DNA of 64,000 bases from Novosphingobium sp. CECT 9465 (GTDB lineage Bacteria > Pseudomonadota > Alphaproteobacteria > Sphingomonadales > Sphingomonadaceae), in contig NZ_CAKLBX010000001.1 in NCBI RefSeq assembly GCF_920987055.1, positions 854,501 through 918,500 of the forward strand. The letters run 5' to 3'. The position numbers were made by a program, and so were the translations under genes. The notes beneath the pieces are model-generated. The model ran no database searches. It was not told the origin of the DNA and saw only the letters and a list, made by a program, of their open reading frames with translations. Below are positions 18,407 to 26,617 of the stretch, in pieces (position 1 is the first letter of the stretch; every line of letters starts with the position of its first letter).

Positions 18407-19192
18407 TTACTTCTTCCCGCGCAGTTTCCGATGCGCGCCCAGATCGAACACCTCGCTTGGTCCACCGTCGTTTTCCAGAAGACCCAAGCGCCGGGCGACT
18501 TCCTGGTAGGCTTCTTCTTCGCCGCCGAGATCGCGGCGGAAGCGGTCCTTGTCGAGCTTTTCGCCGGTGGTCATGTCCCACAGGCGGCAGCCGTCGGGGC
18601 TGATTTCGTCAGCCAGGATCACGCGGGCGTAATCGCCATCCCAGATGCGGCCGAATTCGAGCTTGAAATCGACCAGGCTGATGTTGATCGCCGCGAACAT
18701 CCCGCAGAGGAAGTCGTTCACGCGGATCGCCATCGAGGAAATGTCCTGCATTTCCTCGTTGCTGGCCCAGCCGAAGCAGGCGATGTGTTCTTCGGCAATC
18801 AGCGGATCGCCAAGCGCATCGTCCTTGTAATAGTATTCGATCAGGGTGTGCGGCAGCGGCTCACCCTCTTCAATGCCGAGGCGTTTGGAGATGGAACCTG
18901 CGGCTATATTGCGCACGACCACTTCGATCGGGATGATTTCAGCCTGACGCACCAATTGTTCGCGCATGTTCAGGCGGCGGATGAAGTGGGTGGGGATGCC
19001 GATGTGGGCCAGCCGCGTGAACACATATTCGCTGATGCGGTTGTTGATCACGCCCTTGCCGTTGATCGTGCCGCGCTTTTGCGCGTTGAACGCGGTGGCA
19101 TCATCCTTGAAATACTGGATGATCGTGCCCGGTTCGGGGCCTTCGTAAAGGATCTTGGCCTTGCCTTCGTAGATCTGGCGGCGACGAGACAT
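18407..19192 (-). CDS. purC: SAICAR synthase PurC
   Basis: Phosphoribosylaminoimidazole-succinocarboxamide synthase, joining aspartate to CAIR in purine synthesis. The 261-residue protein begins with [16 protein letters not shown], and carries [36 protein letters not shown] and [14 protein letters not shown], all family signatures. Two consecutive ATG codons (19195 and 19192) are possible starts; AGGA lies 6 or 9 bases upstream. purS and purQ are on the same strand 5 kb further on, so the usual purC-purS-purQ block is interrupted. Confidence 0.96.
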   Translation of the reverse strand: MSRRRQIYEGKAKILYEGPEPGTIIQYFKDDATAFNAQKRGTINGKGVINNRISEYVFTRLAHIGIPTHFIRRLNMREQLVRQAEIIPIEVVVRNIAAGSISKRLGIEEGEPLPHTLIEYYYKDDALGDPLIAEEHIACFGWASNEEMQDISSMAIRVNDFLCGMFAAINISLVDFKLEFGRIWDGDYARVILADEISPDGCRLWDMTTGEKLDKDRFRRDLGGEEEAYQEVARRLGLLENDGGPSEVFDLGAHRKLRGKK

Positions 19193-19430
19193 CATCGTGT
19201 TTCCTGCGCGGCGCCGGGGATTCGCTTCCCGGCCGGAATAAGAAACCCCGGCATCACGTGGAGGCGACTCCATCGCTTCGGCCGGGGCGTTCCTTCGGCC
19301 CATAAGCGAAGCCGGGAAAAAGTGCAATTGCAGGGAAGCCGGGGCAAGATCATTGCACGGCACCGCAGGCTTCCCTTTCGGGCACGGCTGCGGCTAAGAC
19401 AGGGTTTCGTTACGAGGGAAACGATATTTC

Positions 19431-21635
19431 ATGTCGCTCGATGCCGCCGAACACGTGCACCGTCAGTTCCTTGCCGCGCTGGACGGGGGCACAGTGCGGC
19501 GGCGGTCAAATCTTGGTCTGAACGACGTTGGTCTGGCGCCTGAACGGGCGGCGGCGCTGTTCCGGTCGCAGGCGCTTTCGCGGCAACTGGATCGGCTGAG
19601 CCGCAAGCTGCAGGCGCGGGGCGAGGGGTTCTATACCATCGGATCTTCGGGGCACGAGGGCAATGCGGTGCTGGCTGAAGTGCTGCGCACCGATGACATG
19701 GCGTTCCTGCATTACCGCGATGCCGCGTTCCAGATTCACCGCTCGCACCGCGTTCCGGGCGAAAATCCGGCGTGGGACATGCTGCTTTCGTTTGCCGCCA
19801 GCGCCGAAGACCCGATTTCGGGCGGACGACACAAGGTGCTGGGATCGAAACGATTGTTCATTCCGCCGCAGACATCGACCATCGCCAGCCATTTGCCCAA
19901 GGCGGTGGGGGCCGCGTTTTCCATCGGGATAGCGCGCAAGATGGGTTTCGATGGCGCCGTGTTAGCGAGGGATGGCGTCGTGCTGTGCAGCTTTGGCGAT
20001 GCCAGCGCAAACCATTCGACCGCGCTGGGTGCGATCAACACGGCGTGCTGGGCGGCGTTTCAGGGCACGCCGATGCCGATCATCTTCCTGTGCGAGGACA
20101 ATGGCATCGGCATTTCCACGCGGACGCCGCCGGGGTGGATCGAAGCGAACTTTTCAACCCGCGCGGGGTTGCATTACGTGGCGTGCGACGGGTCTGACCT
20201 GGTGGATGCGATGCGCGCTGCGCTTGAGGCTGAGGGCGTGGCGCGCCGTCAGCGCAAGCCGGTGTTCCTGCACATGAAGACGGTGCGGCTTTATGGTCAT
20301 GCCGGGAACGATATGCAGCTATCCTATCGCAGCAAGGACGAAGTACGCGCGGAGGAAGAGCGCGATCCCCTGCTGGCGAGTGCAGCGCTGCTGATCGAGG
20401 AAGGCGTGATGACAGCCGCCGAAGTGCGCGCCGAGTACGATTCCATCGAGGCGGCGCTGGGCCGCCAGGTCGAACTGGCAATTGCACGACCCAAACTGGC
20501 GGACGCGGCGGCGGTGATGGCGAGCATTGTGCCTTCGAAACGGCTGGGCGTGGAGCGACCCTTGGCATCTGCCGAGGCGCGAGGGACCCTGTTTGCCGAC
20601 GATGCGGGTGCGATGGACAAGCCGCAGCATATGGCAAAGCTGATCAGCTGGGCGCTGGCGGACCTGCTGTTGCAGTACCCGAATGCCGTGGTCTGCGGCG
20701 AGGATGTGGGGCCGAAGGGCGGGGTCTATGCCGCCACCCAGAAATTGCATGCGCGGTTCGGATCGGCGCGGGTCATCAACACCTTGCTCGACGAGCAGGC
20801 GATTCTGGGGCTGGCGATTGGCGCCGCGCACAATGGATTGCTGCCGCTGCCCGAAATCCAGTTCCTCGCCTATGTCCACAATGCCGAGGATCAGATCCGG
20901 GGCGAAGCGGCGACGCTTTCGTTCTTTTCCGATGGGCAGTTCACCAATCCGATGGTGATACGGATTGCGGGGCTGCCGTACCAGAAAGGGTTCGGCGGGC
21001 ACTTCCACAACGACAATTCGCTGGCGGTGTTTCGCGATATTCCGGGCTTGGTACTGGCGGTGCCATCCAATGGGCGCGACGCGGTGGCGATGCTGCGCGA
21101 ATGTGTGCGGCTGGCGCATGAGGAAGGCCGCGTGGTCGTGTTCGTGGAGCCGATTGCTCTTTATATGACACGCGACCTGCACGAACCGGGCGATGGCTTG
21201 TGGTCGAGCGTCTATCAGCCGCCGGGTGAGGGCGCGATCGGCTTTGGCGAAATCGGGTTGGCGGGCGAGGGGACCGACCTTGCCATCGTGACCTATGGCA
21301 ACGGGTTCCACCTTTCGCTTCAGGCGCAGAAGCTGCTGGCGGGGCAGGGCGTTGCCGTGCGCGTGATCGATCTGCGCTGGCTGGGACCTGTGAACGATGA
21401 TGCGGTGATCGCGGCGGTCGCGCCTTGTAACCGGGTGCTGGTGGTGGATGAATGCCGGATCACCGGCGGGCAGAATGAGGCGCTGATGGCGCTTCTGGCC
21501 GAACGCGCGCCGGGCAAGGCGATTGCGCGGATGGCGGCGGCGGACAGCTTCATTCCTCTGGCGCGCGCGGCAACGCATACCCTGCCGAGCCGCGACGGAA
21601 TTGTGGCCAAGGTGCTGGAGATGATGGGGCAGTGA
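19431..21635 (+). CDS. Fused alpha-beta E1 component of a 2-oxoacid dehydrogenase
   Basis: A thiamine-diphosphate enzyme of 734 residues in which the alpha and beta subunits of a branched-chain-type E1 are one chain. The alpha half (to about residue 370) holds the ThDP motif GDAS near residue 187 ending in EDN about 30 residues later, after PKAVGAAFSIG. The beta half starts at about 400 (VVCGEDVGPKGGVYAATQKL) and ends with the transketolase C-terminal domain (VRVIDLRWLGPV). It decarboxylates a 2-oxoacid and loads the acyl group on a lipoyl E2. No E2 or E3 gene is adjacent, so the substrate is uncertain. Confidence 0.88.
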   Translation: MSLDAAEHVHRQFLAALDGGTVRRRSNLGLNDVGLAPERAAALFRSQALSRQLDRLSRKLQARGEGFYTIGSSGHEGNAVLAEVLRTDDMAFLHYRDAAFQIHRSHRVPGENPAWDMLLSFAASAEDPISGGRHKVLGSKRLFIPPQTSTIASHLPKAVGAAFSIGIARKMGFDGAVLARDGVVLCSFGDASANHSTALGAINTACWAAFQGTPMPIIFLCEDNGIGISTRTPPGWIEANFSTRAGLHYVACDGSDLVDAMRAALEAEGVARRQRKPVFLHMKTVRLYGHAGNDMQLSYRSKDEVRAEEERDPLLASAALLIEEGVMTAAEVRAEYDSIEAALGRQVELAIARPKLADAAAVMASIVPSKRLGVERPLASAEARGTLFADDAGAMDKPQHMAKLISWALADLLLQYPNAVVCGEDVGPKGGVYAATQKLHARFGSARVINTLLDEQAILGLAIGAAHNGLLPLPEIQFLAYVHNAEDQIRGEAATLSFFSDGQFTNPMVIRIAGLPYQKGFGGHFHNDNSLAVFRDIPGLVLAVPSNGRDAVAMLRECVRLAHEEGRVVVFVEPIALYMTRDLHEPGDGLWSSVYQPPGEGAIGFGEIGLAGEGTDLAIVTYGNGFHLSLQAQKLLAGQGVAVRVIDLRWLGPVNDDAVIAAVAPCNRVLVVDECRITGGQNEALMALLAERAPGKAIARMAAADSFIPLARAATHTLPSRDGIVAKVLEMMGQ

Positions 21636-21658
21636 TGGTGTTTCCAATTAGACTTGCT

Positions 21659-21749
21659 CGTCATGCTGAACTTGTTTCAGCAGCCATCTCGCCTTTGGCA
21701 CGGACGGCGTTTGGGGCACGATGGACTCTGAAACGAGGTCAGGGTGACG
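21659..21749. repeat. Imperfect inverted repeat, sphingomonad-type intergenic element
   Basis: Arms at 21659-21688 and 21720-21749 match at about 23 of 30 positions when one is reverse-complemented (half-site core GTCATGCTGAACTTGTTTCA against TGAAACGAGGTCAGGGTGAC). The pattern resembles a short dispersed repeat common between genes in sphingomonads, from memory. It can fold into one long hairpin and lies 24 bases after the E1 gene. Confidence 0.65.
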
Positions 21750-21765
21750 ATCGGGGGGCAAGTTG

Positions 21766-22797
21766 GTGACCAAGGAAACCATCCTTGTCGTGTGTCCCGG
21801 ACGGGGCACGTACAACGCGCCTGAACTGGGCTATCTGGCGCGGCATCATCGCGGGTCTGACTGGCTGGCCCGGTTCGATGCCTTGCGCGTGGGCATGGGC
21901 AAGGAGCCGCTTTCTGCGCTGGACGGGGCAGCGAAGTTTTCGCCTGTGCATTTGCGCGGTGATAATGCCGCACCGCTGATCCATGCCTGTGCGTACCTGG
22001 ATTTCCTGCAACTGGACCGTGAGCGGTTCGAGGTGGTGGCGGTGACCGGCAATTCAATGGGCTGGTACACCGCGCTGGCTTGTGCGGGGGCGGTGTCGCC
22101 TGACCATGGCTTTGCGATTGCCGATGGCATGGGGGTGAATTCGCAGAAAGCTTTGCCCGGCGGGCAGGCGGTGCTGGTTCTGGCGGGGGAGGACTGGACA
22201 GTCGATCCGGCGTTGTTGCATGGCGTCGAGGCATCGATGGCGCGGCACGGGGTGCACTTGTCGATCCGGCTGGGCGGGATGCTGGTGGTTGCGGGCACCG
22301 ATGCTGCTCTGGATGCGCTGGAGCCCGATTTGCCCGGATTATCGCGCCCGCCGATGCGGTTAGCGGGCCATGGACCGTTTCATACAGCCCTGATGCAAGC
22401 CAGCAGCGATGCGGCGCGGGCCCAGTTCCCGGTGGACTGGTTCGGCAGGCCGGAACTGCCGCTGATCGACGGGCGGGGCAAAGTGTGGCGGCGGTTCGAG
22501 ACAGCGCCGCAGGATCTATGGGATTACACCTTCCGGCATCAGGTTCTTGAACTTTACGATTTCACCGCCGCGATGACCGTGGGCATCCGCGAATTTGCGC
22601 CGGACCGGATTGTCCTGCTCGGCCCCGGCGAGACGCTGGGCGGCGCCATTGGGCAGGTGCTGATCGCGCTTAAATGGCTGGACATTTCGTCACGTAACGT
22701 ATTTTCTGAACGACAGGGAAAGGATGCGTTCCTGATTGGCATGGGTAGGGCAAGCCAGCCCGGAAAACCTGACCAAAGAGGTATCGTGATCCCGTGA
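21766..22797 (+). CDS. FabD-like acyltransferase
   Basis: A 343-residue member of the malonyl-CoA:ACP transacylase superfamily. The nucleophile elbow reads VTGNSMGWYTALA, so the usual GHSxG is GNSMG with the serine kept. The catalytic-histidine block appears as AGHGPFHTALM near residue 200. The protein lacks the arginine-containing motif expected for malonyl specificity in its usual form, so the acyl substrate is open. Start is GTG 21766 (a TTG lies one codon before). It overlaps the next gene by 4 bases. Confidence 0.75.
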   Translation: MTKETILVVCPGRGTYNAPELGYLARHHRGSDWLARFDALRVGMGKEPLSALDGAAKFSPVHLRGDNAAPLIHACAYLDFLQLDRERFEVVAVTGNSMGWYTALACAGAVSPDHGFAIADGMGVNSQKALPGGQAVLVLAGEDWTVDPALLHGVEASMARHGVHLSIRLGGMLVVAGTDAALDALEPDLPGLSRPPMRLAGHGPFHTALMQASSDAARAQFPVDWFGRPELPLIDGRGKVWRRFETAPQDLWDYTFRHQVLELYDFTAAMTVGIREFAPDRIVLLGPGETLGGAIGQVLIALKWLDISSRNVFSERQGKDAFLIGMGRASQPGKPDQRGIVIP

Positions 22798-23258
22798 GTC
22801 AGCCGTCAATTTTGTTCGTGTGCCTTGGAAATATCTGCCGTTCGCCCCTTGCCGAGGCGGCGCTGCGCAAACGTGCGGTGGAGGCAGGCGTAGCCATGAC
22901 CATCGATTCCGCCGGAACCGGCGACTGGCACGTGGGGCGCCCGCCCGATCCGCGCGCTGTCGCGCTCGCCCGGTCAAAAGGGCTGGATATATCGGCCTAT
23001 CGCGCGCGTCGGGTGACTGAGGCGGACTTTCACAAGTTCGGCCACGTTTTCGCACTCGATCCGCAGAACCTGAAGGACCTGCACCGCATCGAACCCTCAC
23101 GCCACATCGCCGAAGTGCGCCTGCTGATGGACCTTGTGCCCGGCCGCAAAGGCACGGCCGTGATCGACCCCTATTATGGCGACGAGGACGACTTCGAACA
23201 GGCCTGGGCCGATGTTGACGCGGCGGCGGAAGCGCTGGTGCGGCGGTATTTGGGGTAG
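22794..23258 (+). CDS. Low-molecular-weight protein-tyrosine phosphatase
   Basis: A 154-residue phosphatase. The P-loop CLGNICRS (CX5RS) is at residues 10-17, and the general-acid loop DPYYG is near residue 124, so the active site looks complete. Such enzymes dephosphorylate tyrosine kinases of exopolysaccharide export or arsenate-related substrates; there is no capsule locus here. GTG start overlaps the stop of the FabD-like gene (GTGA), implying co-translation. Confidence 0.92.
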   Translation: MSQPSILFVCLGNICRSPLAEAALRKRAVEAGVAMTIDSAGTGDWHVGRPPDPRAVALARSKGLDISAYRARRVTEADFHKFGHVFALDPQNLKDLHRIEPSRHIAEVRLLMDLVPGRKGTAVIDPYYGDEDDFEQAWADVDAAAEALVRRYLG

Positions 23259-23313
23259 TACAGCGAATTTCATTATTGCAATAGCAATTGGATACGTAAG
23301 CGCAGCCGCATCA

Positions 23314-23616
23314 TCAGTTTTTCTGCGCCGTCCTACCGGCCGTTTCGTCTTCGTTCTCTGCTGACGGCGCAGGGCTTGCTCCAGACCATATCTGGATGGC
23401 GAACCGCCAGTGGCCGTGATAATCCAGGTAAATGTGCTGGCCGCAATGTTTACAAATCCCCTCATAGGGACGGTCGACGGCATCACCTGTTTTGCCTTTG
23501 ACCATCACTGCACTGTGATAATTATATTGGCATAATGCAAATTTACGCCGGATTTTGCGAAAGATGTCTTTTGAAACCACCTTTTCCAAAATCATGACCG
23601 AGTTCTTCAAATTCAT
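23314..23616 (-). CDS. Hypothetical protein with CxxC motif
   Basis: A 100-residue open frame with a CKHCGQHIYLDYHGHW block that could form half of a zinc site. The N-terminal part is basic and hydrophobic, the C-terminal tail acidic and rich in Ala/Glu. No family recognised. It lies at the GC-rich edge of an AT-rich patch, 10 bases past the next gene upstream, on the same strand as two other unfamiliar genes. The coding case rests on its place in that run; confidence is modest. Confidence 0.45.
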   Translation of the reverse strand: MNLKNSVMILEKVVSKDIFRKIRRKFALCQYNYHSAVMVKGKTGDAVDRPYEGICKHCGQHIYLDYHGHWRFAIQIWSGASPAPSAENEDETAGRTAQKN

Positions 23617-23626
23617 GGCACACCCT

Positions 23627-24085
23627 TTACTTTAAGGCGATTATCTTCGTGTGTGCAAATCCGTAAAAATCTTCGCCTTCATCACAGAAGGCAGCCCTAC
23701 TGAGATGTTTCAGAAAGCAGCTTATCAAGGCGAAACAGAACTCATCGGCGCGGCTTGTATACAGTTGGGCAGTATCGGTCGAAATAAGCGGTGAAAATAT
23801 GATTGTATAATCATTGGCAGATCCAAAAATGCAATAATTTCGGGGGACTAGTCTAATTAAGTCATAATAACTCGGACATTTTTCATTTAAAATAGGTGAA
23901 TTCATAGGATTATTAAATTTAACACCTATAATTTCTGACATAATTGCAATGGATTTACAGACAGTTTCATAAAGTTCCACGATTTCTTGTTCAAAATTAT
24001 CAGCGGTAACTTCTTCACAAAAATCTATAATGTACGAAACATATCTGCGGAGTGCGTCGAAACGCACAGGCGAAACATTGCTCAC
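23627..24085 (-). CDS. Hypothetical protein coupled to a winged-helix regulator
   Basis: A 152-residue soluble protein with an acidic N-terminal half (IIDFCEEVTADNFEQEIVELYE) and a C-terminal block with ISCFLKHLSRAAFCDEGEDFYG. No known domain recognised. Codon use is AT-rich, unlike the flanking chromosome. The GTG start overlaps the upstream regulator's stop codon (GTGA), so the two are translated together and probably act in one pathway. Confidence 0.6.
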   Translation of the reverse strand: MSNVSPVRFDALRRYVSYIIDFCEEVTADNFEQEIVELYETVCKSIAIMSEIIGVKFNNPMNSPILNEKCPSYYDLIRLVPRNYCIFGSANDYTIIFSPLISTDTAQLYTSRADEFCFALISCFLKHLSRAAFCDEGEDFYGFAHTKIIALK

Positions 24086-24843
24086 GGGTTGCTTCTTTCA
24101 ATTGAATATGCACAGCCCGCGTAGGAAATGGTGATGCCCGGTTTCAATTTTGAACGAATGGTCGAGATCAGTACCCGGACCGAAGAATTGGCGAGTTCCC
24201 GTTTGCCGCTTTGCGATTTTCGCAGATGGTATGTCAGGACAGGCAAAGGCGACTTTTCCGCAAGGGCGGCAAGGATTTCATTCTCACGCGCGGTCAAGGG
24301 GGAGTCACACCAAAGAGACGGGTCGAAGCTTCGTGCCCGTCGCGGACTTCCCGTTTCGGCGGACATGCGGTAGCGCCGATGATGCGCCAGCAACCTTGCC
24401 TGCGCTTCGGGCACGGGTGTCCGTTGGTCGAAGACATCGTCGTATCCCGAATTCAGCAACTTGCTGCGGTCGGAAGGCATGGCGCCGACCAGAACTGCTA
24501 TCTTGGGCTTTTTCGTAAGCACTGGTTGGTAAAGCCTCAGCAGGCGTTGCAACCGGCGCATATCGTAGCCAGCCACTACCAGAATATCGTATTCCTCGCG
24601 TACGCCGGTCAGGTCAGCGACATAGGATTCCGAAACGGTGCAAATCTGTTGATTGGGGGCGATGAAATGCAGCCACCCCATCGTGCCATGCGCTTTCATG
24701 TCTCCGATCACTGCCACGCGGACAGGAATATTCCTGATGTCTGTCAGGTTGAATGCCGCAGCACTCGCGAGTTCGTGAGCAGGGCGCTTTTGGTCGCAGA
24801 AGGAGAAATCCTCCGCATCCATCCTGTATGCCAACTGTGTCAT
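24082..24843 (-). CDS. Response-regulator-like protein with winged-helix DNA-binding domain
   Basis: A 253-residue protein. The C-terminal 80 residues fit an OmpR/PhoB winged helix: LTARENEILAALAEKSPLPV, then SSVRVLISTIRSKLKPG and ISYAGCAYSI. The N-terminal half is receiver-like (VRVAVIGDM, YDILVVAGYD, PKIAVLVGAM, GYDDVFDQRTPV), but the strand-3 phospho-acceptor position seems to carry Ala or Gly instead of Asp, so it is probably a pseudo-receiver. ATG 24843 has a GGGGGGAG ribosome-binding site. It is the first gene of a two- or three-gene unit with unfamiliar partners and no histidine kinase nearby. Confidence 0.65.
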   Translation of the reverse strand: MTQLAYRMDAEDFSFCDQKRPAHELASAAAFNLTDIRNIPVRVAVIGDMKAHGTMGWLHFIAPNQQICTVSESYVADLTGVREEYDILVVAGYDMRRLQRLLRLYQPVLTKKPKIAVLVGAMPSDRSKLLNSGYDDVFDQRTPVPEAQARLLAHHRRYRMSAETGSPRRARSFDPSLWCDSPLTARENEILAALAEKSPLPVLTYHLRKSQSGKRELANSSVRVLISTIRSKLKPGITISYAGCAYSIERSNP

Positions 24844-25474
24844 TCTCCCCCCCCGGTTAGGGTGCGTCGGTCTTGCCAAAGAAACGCGAAATGAAAGCAA
24901 GACAATCTTTACAGCCCGCACTCGCTTTACTGCGATTTCTCCGAAATGGACAAGCTTCTAATATCGTTAATATATTTTTACGCACCGCACCGACGGTGAG
25001 AGTCTAAGTATATGAAAAAAAGGAAAAAAAATGATTTTTCCGGAATATTCAAAGTCCAAAACCTTAAAAAATTTTACAATATACCCAAAAGGGATGTGAA
25101 GTATAAATCTGAAAAATAACTTCAATAATTAGAATGATATAATGGTTAATGTCGAGTTAATATAAAGATTTACTTGAACTGTTTTTTCCACAAAAATTTA
25201 ATGGACGTAGTATATAATCATAGGCCTAGAATTGTCGGCGTTTTAAGAATCATAGATGATAACAATTTCTGAAATAAAATATAGACAATCGTTCACCATG
25301 GCGAATCCACGACAGATTAGGGAGAAGCTTTTTCCTTGGTGGATCAAGACTGCCACGACATCAGAGGATAAGAAGCCCGCAAAACCATGTGGGGTGCGCG
25401 TCTGGCCCATCTTGCGCCAAATCAGGCACTTGTTTTGCAACGCCTTTTACAATGTCTTTTACGATGTCTTGCTA
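24844..25474. other. AT-rich intergenic stretch before the IS element
   Basis: About 630 bases, strongly AT-rich from 24955 to 25270, with no convincing gene. Two opposing short frames (25243-25440 minus and from 25256 plus) lack ribosome-binding sites and family resemblance. It probably holds the promoter of the minus-strand regulator, plus remnants of host sequence next to the IS insertion. Confidence 0.5.
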
Positions 25475-25924
25475 GGCCGTAGACTCATAAACGCGCAGCC
25501 ACAGGCGCATTGAGGCGAGTTGGACCATGGCCAGAAAGTTTTCGGCCAACTTGTCGTAGCGGGTAGCTACTCTGCGGAAGTGCTTCAATTTGGAGAAATA
25601 GCGTTCGATCAGGTTCCGCTCGCGGTACAGCCATGTGCTGAAGTACGGTTTCGACTTCCGGTTTGCCTTGGGCGGAATGTTGGCAAACGATCCCTTTTCG
25701 CGGAGAGACGCTCGGATACGATCGGCGTCATACGCCTTGTCTGCCAGCACGATTGTTCCGGCGCCAACGTGATTGAGTAGATCGTCAGCCGCTTGCCCGT
25801 CGTGGCTTTGCCCGGCAGTCAGGCTGAGCCGGATCGGGAGGCCTTGCCCATCGACGACCGCGTGGATTTTGGTGGTGAGCCCGCCTCGGGAGCGACCGAG
25901 ACAATGATCTCGATCCCCCTTTTT
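25472..25924 (-). CDS. IS5-family transposase, C-terminal (frame B) part
   Basis: Second half of the DDE transposase, reached by a -1 frameshift from frame A at the A5G5 run (25915-25924). In this frame one reads GRSRGGLTTKIHAVVDG, then VLADKAYDAD (second Asp) and RNLIERYFSKLKHFRR (Glu), ending LRVYESTA. The stop TAG is completed by the TA target duplication plus one host base. Given from the slip site to the stop. Confidence 0.8.
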   Translation of the reverse strand, partial: KKGDRDHCLGRSRGGLTTKIHAVVDGQGLPIRLSLTAGQSHDGQAADDLLNHVGAGTIVLADKAYDADRIRASLREKGSFANIPPKANRKSKPYFSTWLYRERNLIERYFSKLKHFRRVATRYDKLAENFLAMVQLASMRLWLRVYESTA

Positions 25925-26238
25925 GCCGTCGCAGCCTGTTGGTGCGCCCGGATGGAAGTGCTGTCGATCATCTGGATATCGCCATCATGGGCGGCGGTGA
26001 TGGCGTCCATCATTCGATCCCACACACCGGCTTTTCGCCATCGCACGAAGCGATTGTAGCAGGTTGTGCGCGGGCCATAGCGTTCCGGCAAGTCTCGCCA
26101 CGGCGCCCCTGACCGCAGCACCCAGAAGATGCCATTCAGCACACGCCGGTCATCGACACGTGGCACGCCTCTAGGCTTGTTGGGCAACATTGGTTCGATC
26201 ACACGCCACTCGAAATCGGTCAGGTCATATCGGCTCAT
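25819..26238 (-). CDS. IS5-family transposase, N-terminal (frame A) part
   Basis: First half of the transposase, with the DUF4096-like head (LTDFEWRVIEPMLP), GIFWVLRSGAPWRDLPERYG and the first catalytic Asp in QMIDSTSIRAH. Without frameshifting it ends as a 139-residue product with an unrelated tail after the slip site. It is divergent from the small passenger gene, 46 bases away. Confidence 0.88.
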   Translation of the reverse strand: MSRYDLTDFEWRVIEPMLPNKPRGVPRVDDRRVLNGIFWVLRSGAPWRDLPERYGPRTTCYNRFVRWRKAGVWDRMMDAITAAHDGDIQMIDSTSIRAHQQAATAKRGIEIIVSVAPEAGSPPKSTRSSMGKASRSGSA

Positions 26239-26284
26239 CCAGTCCCTGAATCAGCTTTCGCTCAACAAGGAAAGGCGTGTTACG

Positions 26285-26461
26285 ATGAACCCTATGAAGC
26301 CCTGGATGTCTTGGACGCTATTCTTCTTTGCCGCTGCCTTGATCGCATTCTTCAGCGGTGAGCAGTGGAACACCCGACTTATCGTGTTCCTGATTCTGAC
26401 AATTCCGATTGTCATCTGGGCGGTGCGACAGATCAAGAAGGCTCAGACACCGTCGCGTTAA
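26285..26461 (+). CDS. Small membrane protein carried inside the IS5-family element
   Basis: A 58-residue protein starting at ATG 26285 with AAGGAAAGG upstream. It has two hydrophobic helices (WTLFFFAAALIAFF and LIVFLILTIPIVIWAV) separated by a short polar turn, and a basic tail. Its TAA stop lies in the right terminal inverted repeat, so the gene is entirely inside the element. No family recognised. It may be a passenger, or simply ride with the transposase. Confidence 0.55.
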   Translation: MNPMKPWMSWTLFFFAAALIAFFSGEQWNTRLIVFLILTIPIVIWAVRQIKKAQTPSR

Positions 26462-26482
26462 TGGGTTCACGGCCTAACAATG

Positions 26483-26617
26483 TCAGCATTGGACAGTTCG
26501 AGTGTCTCCCAACGGCCCAACCACCCCGTCGATTTGCCCGCCGTCGACGGTCAGTGGTGATGCCAGCACAGGTGCCGCCAGCGCCAGCGCCATCGCTGCC
26601 AGAGCCTTGCGGATCAC
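26483..26617 (-). pseudogene. 5' remnant of a secreted carboxylesterase gene
   Basis: GTG at 26617 overlaps the stop of the upstream esterase by 3 bases and opens a good signal peptide (IRKALAAMALALAAPVLAS) followed by PLTVDGGQIDGVVGPLGDTR, which resembles the start of a type-B carboxylesterase. The frame then ends at a stop 9 bases before the IS edge. Only 44 codons remain, so the gene was lost by truncation at or before the IS insertion. Confidence 0.6.

Larger units (their letters stand above)
25475..26474 (-). mobile_element. IS5-family (IS427-like) insertion sequence, 1000 bp, complete
   Basis: Terminal inverted repeats are GGCCGTAGACTCATAAACGC at 25475-25494 and the matching 26455-26474 (16 of 20 positions agree). 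The element is flanked on both sides by TA (25473-25474 and 26475-26476), the expected 2-bp target duplication. It encodes a two-frame DDE transposase on the minus strand and, unusually, a small membrane protein on the plus strand between the transposase start and the right end. Confidence 0.85.

Noticed and set aside
20319..21647. 442-codon minus-strand open frame across the E1 gene
   Set aside because: Antisense shadow with no recognisable domain and no ribosome-binding site.
23841..23852. GGGGGACTAGTC, resembling the core of the 24-bp operator
   Set aside because: Only 9 bases match and the site lies within a coding gene.
25243..25440. Possible small gene on the minus strand beside the IS
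   Set aside because: No ribosome-binding site and no family; lies in AT-rich DNA where open frames arise by chance.
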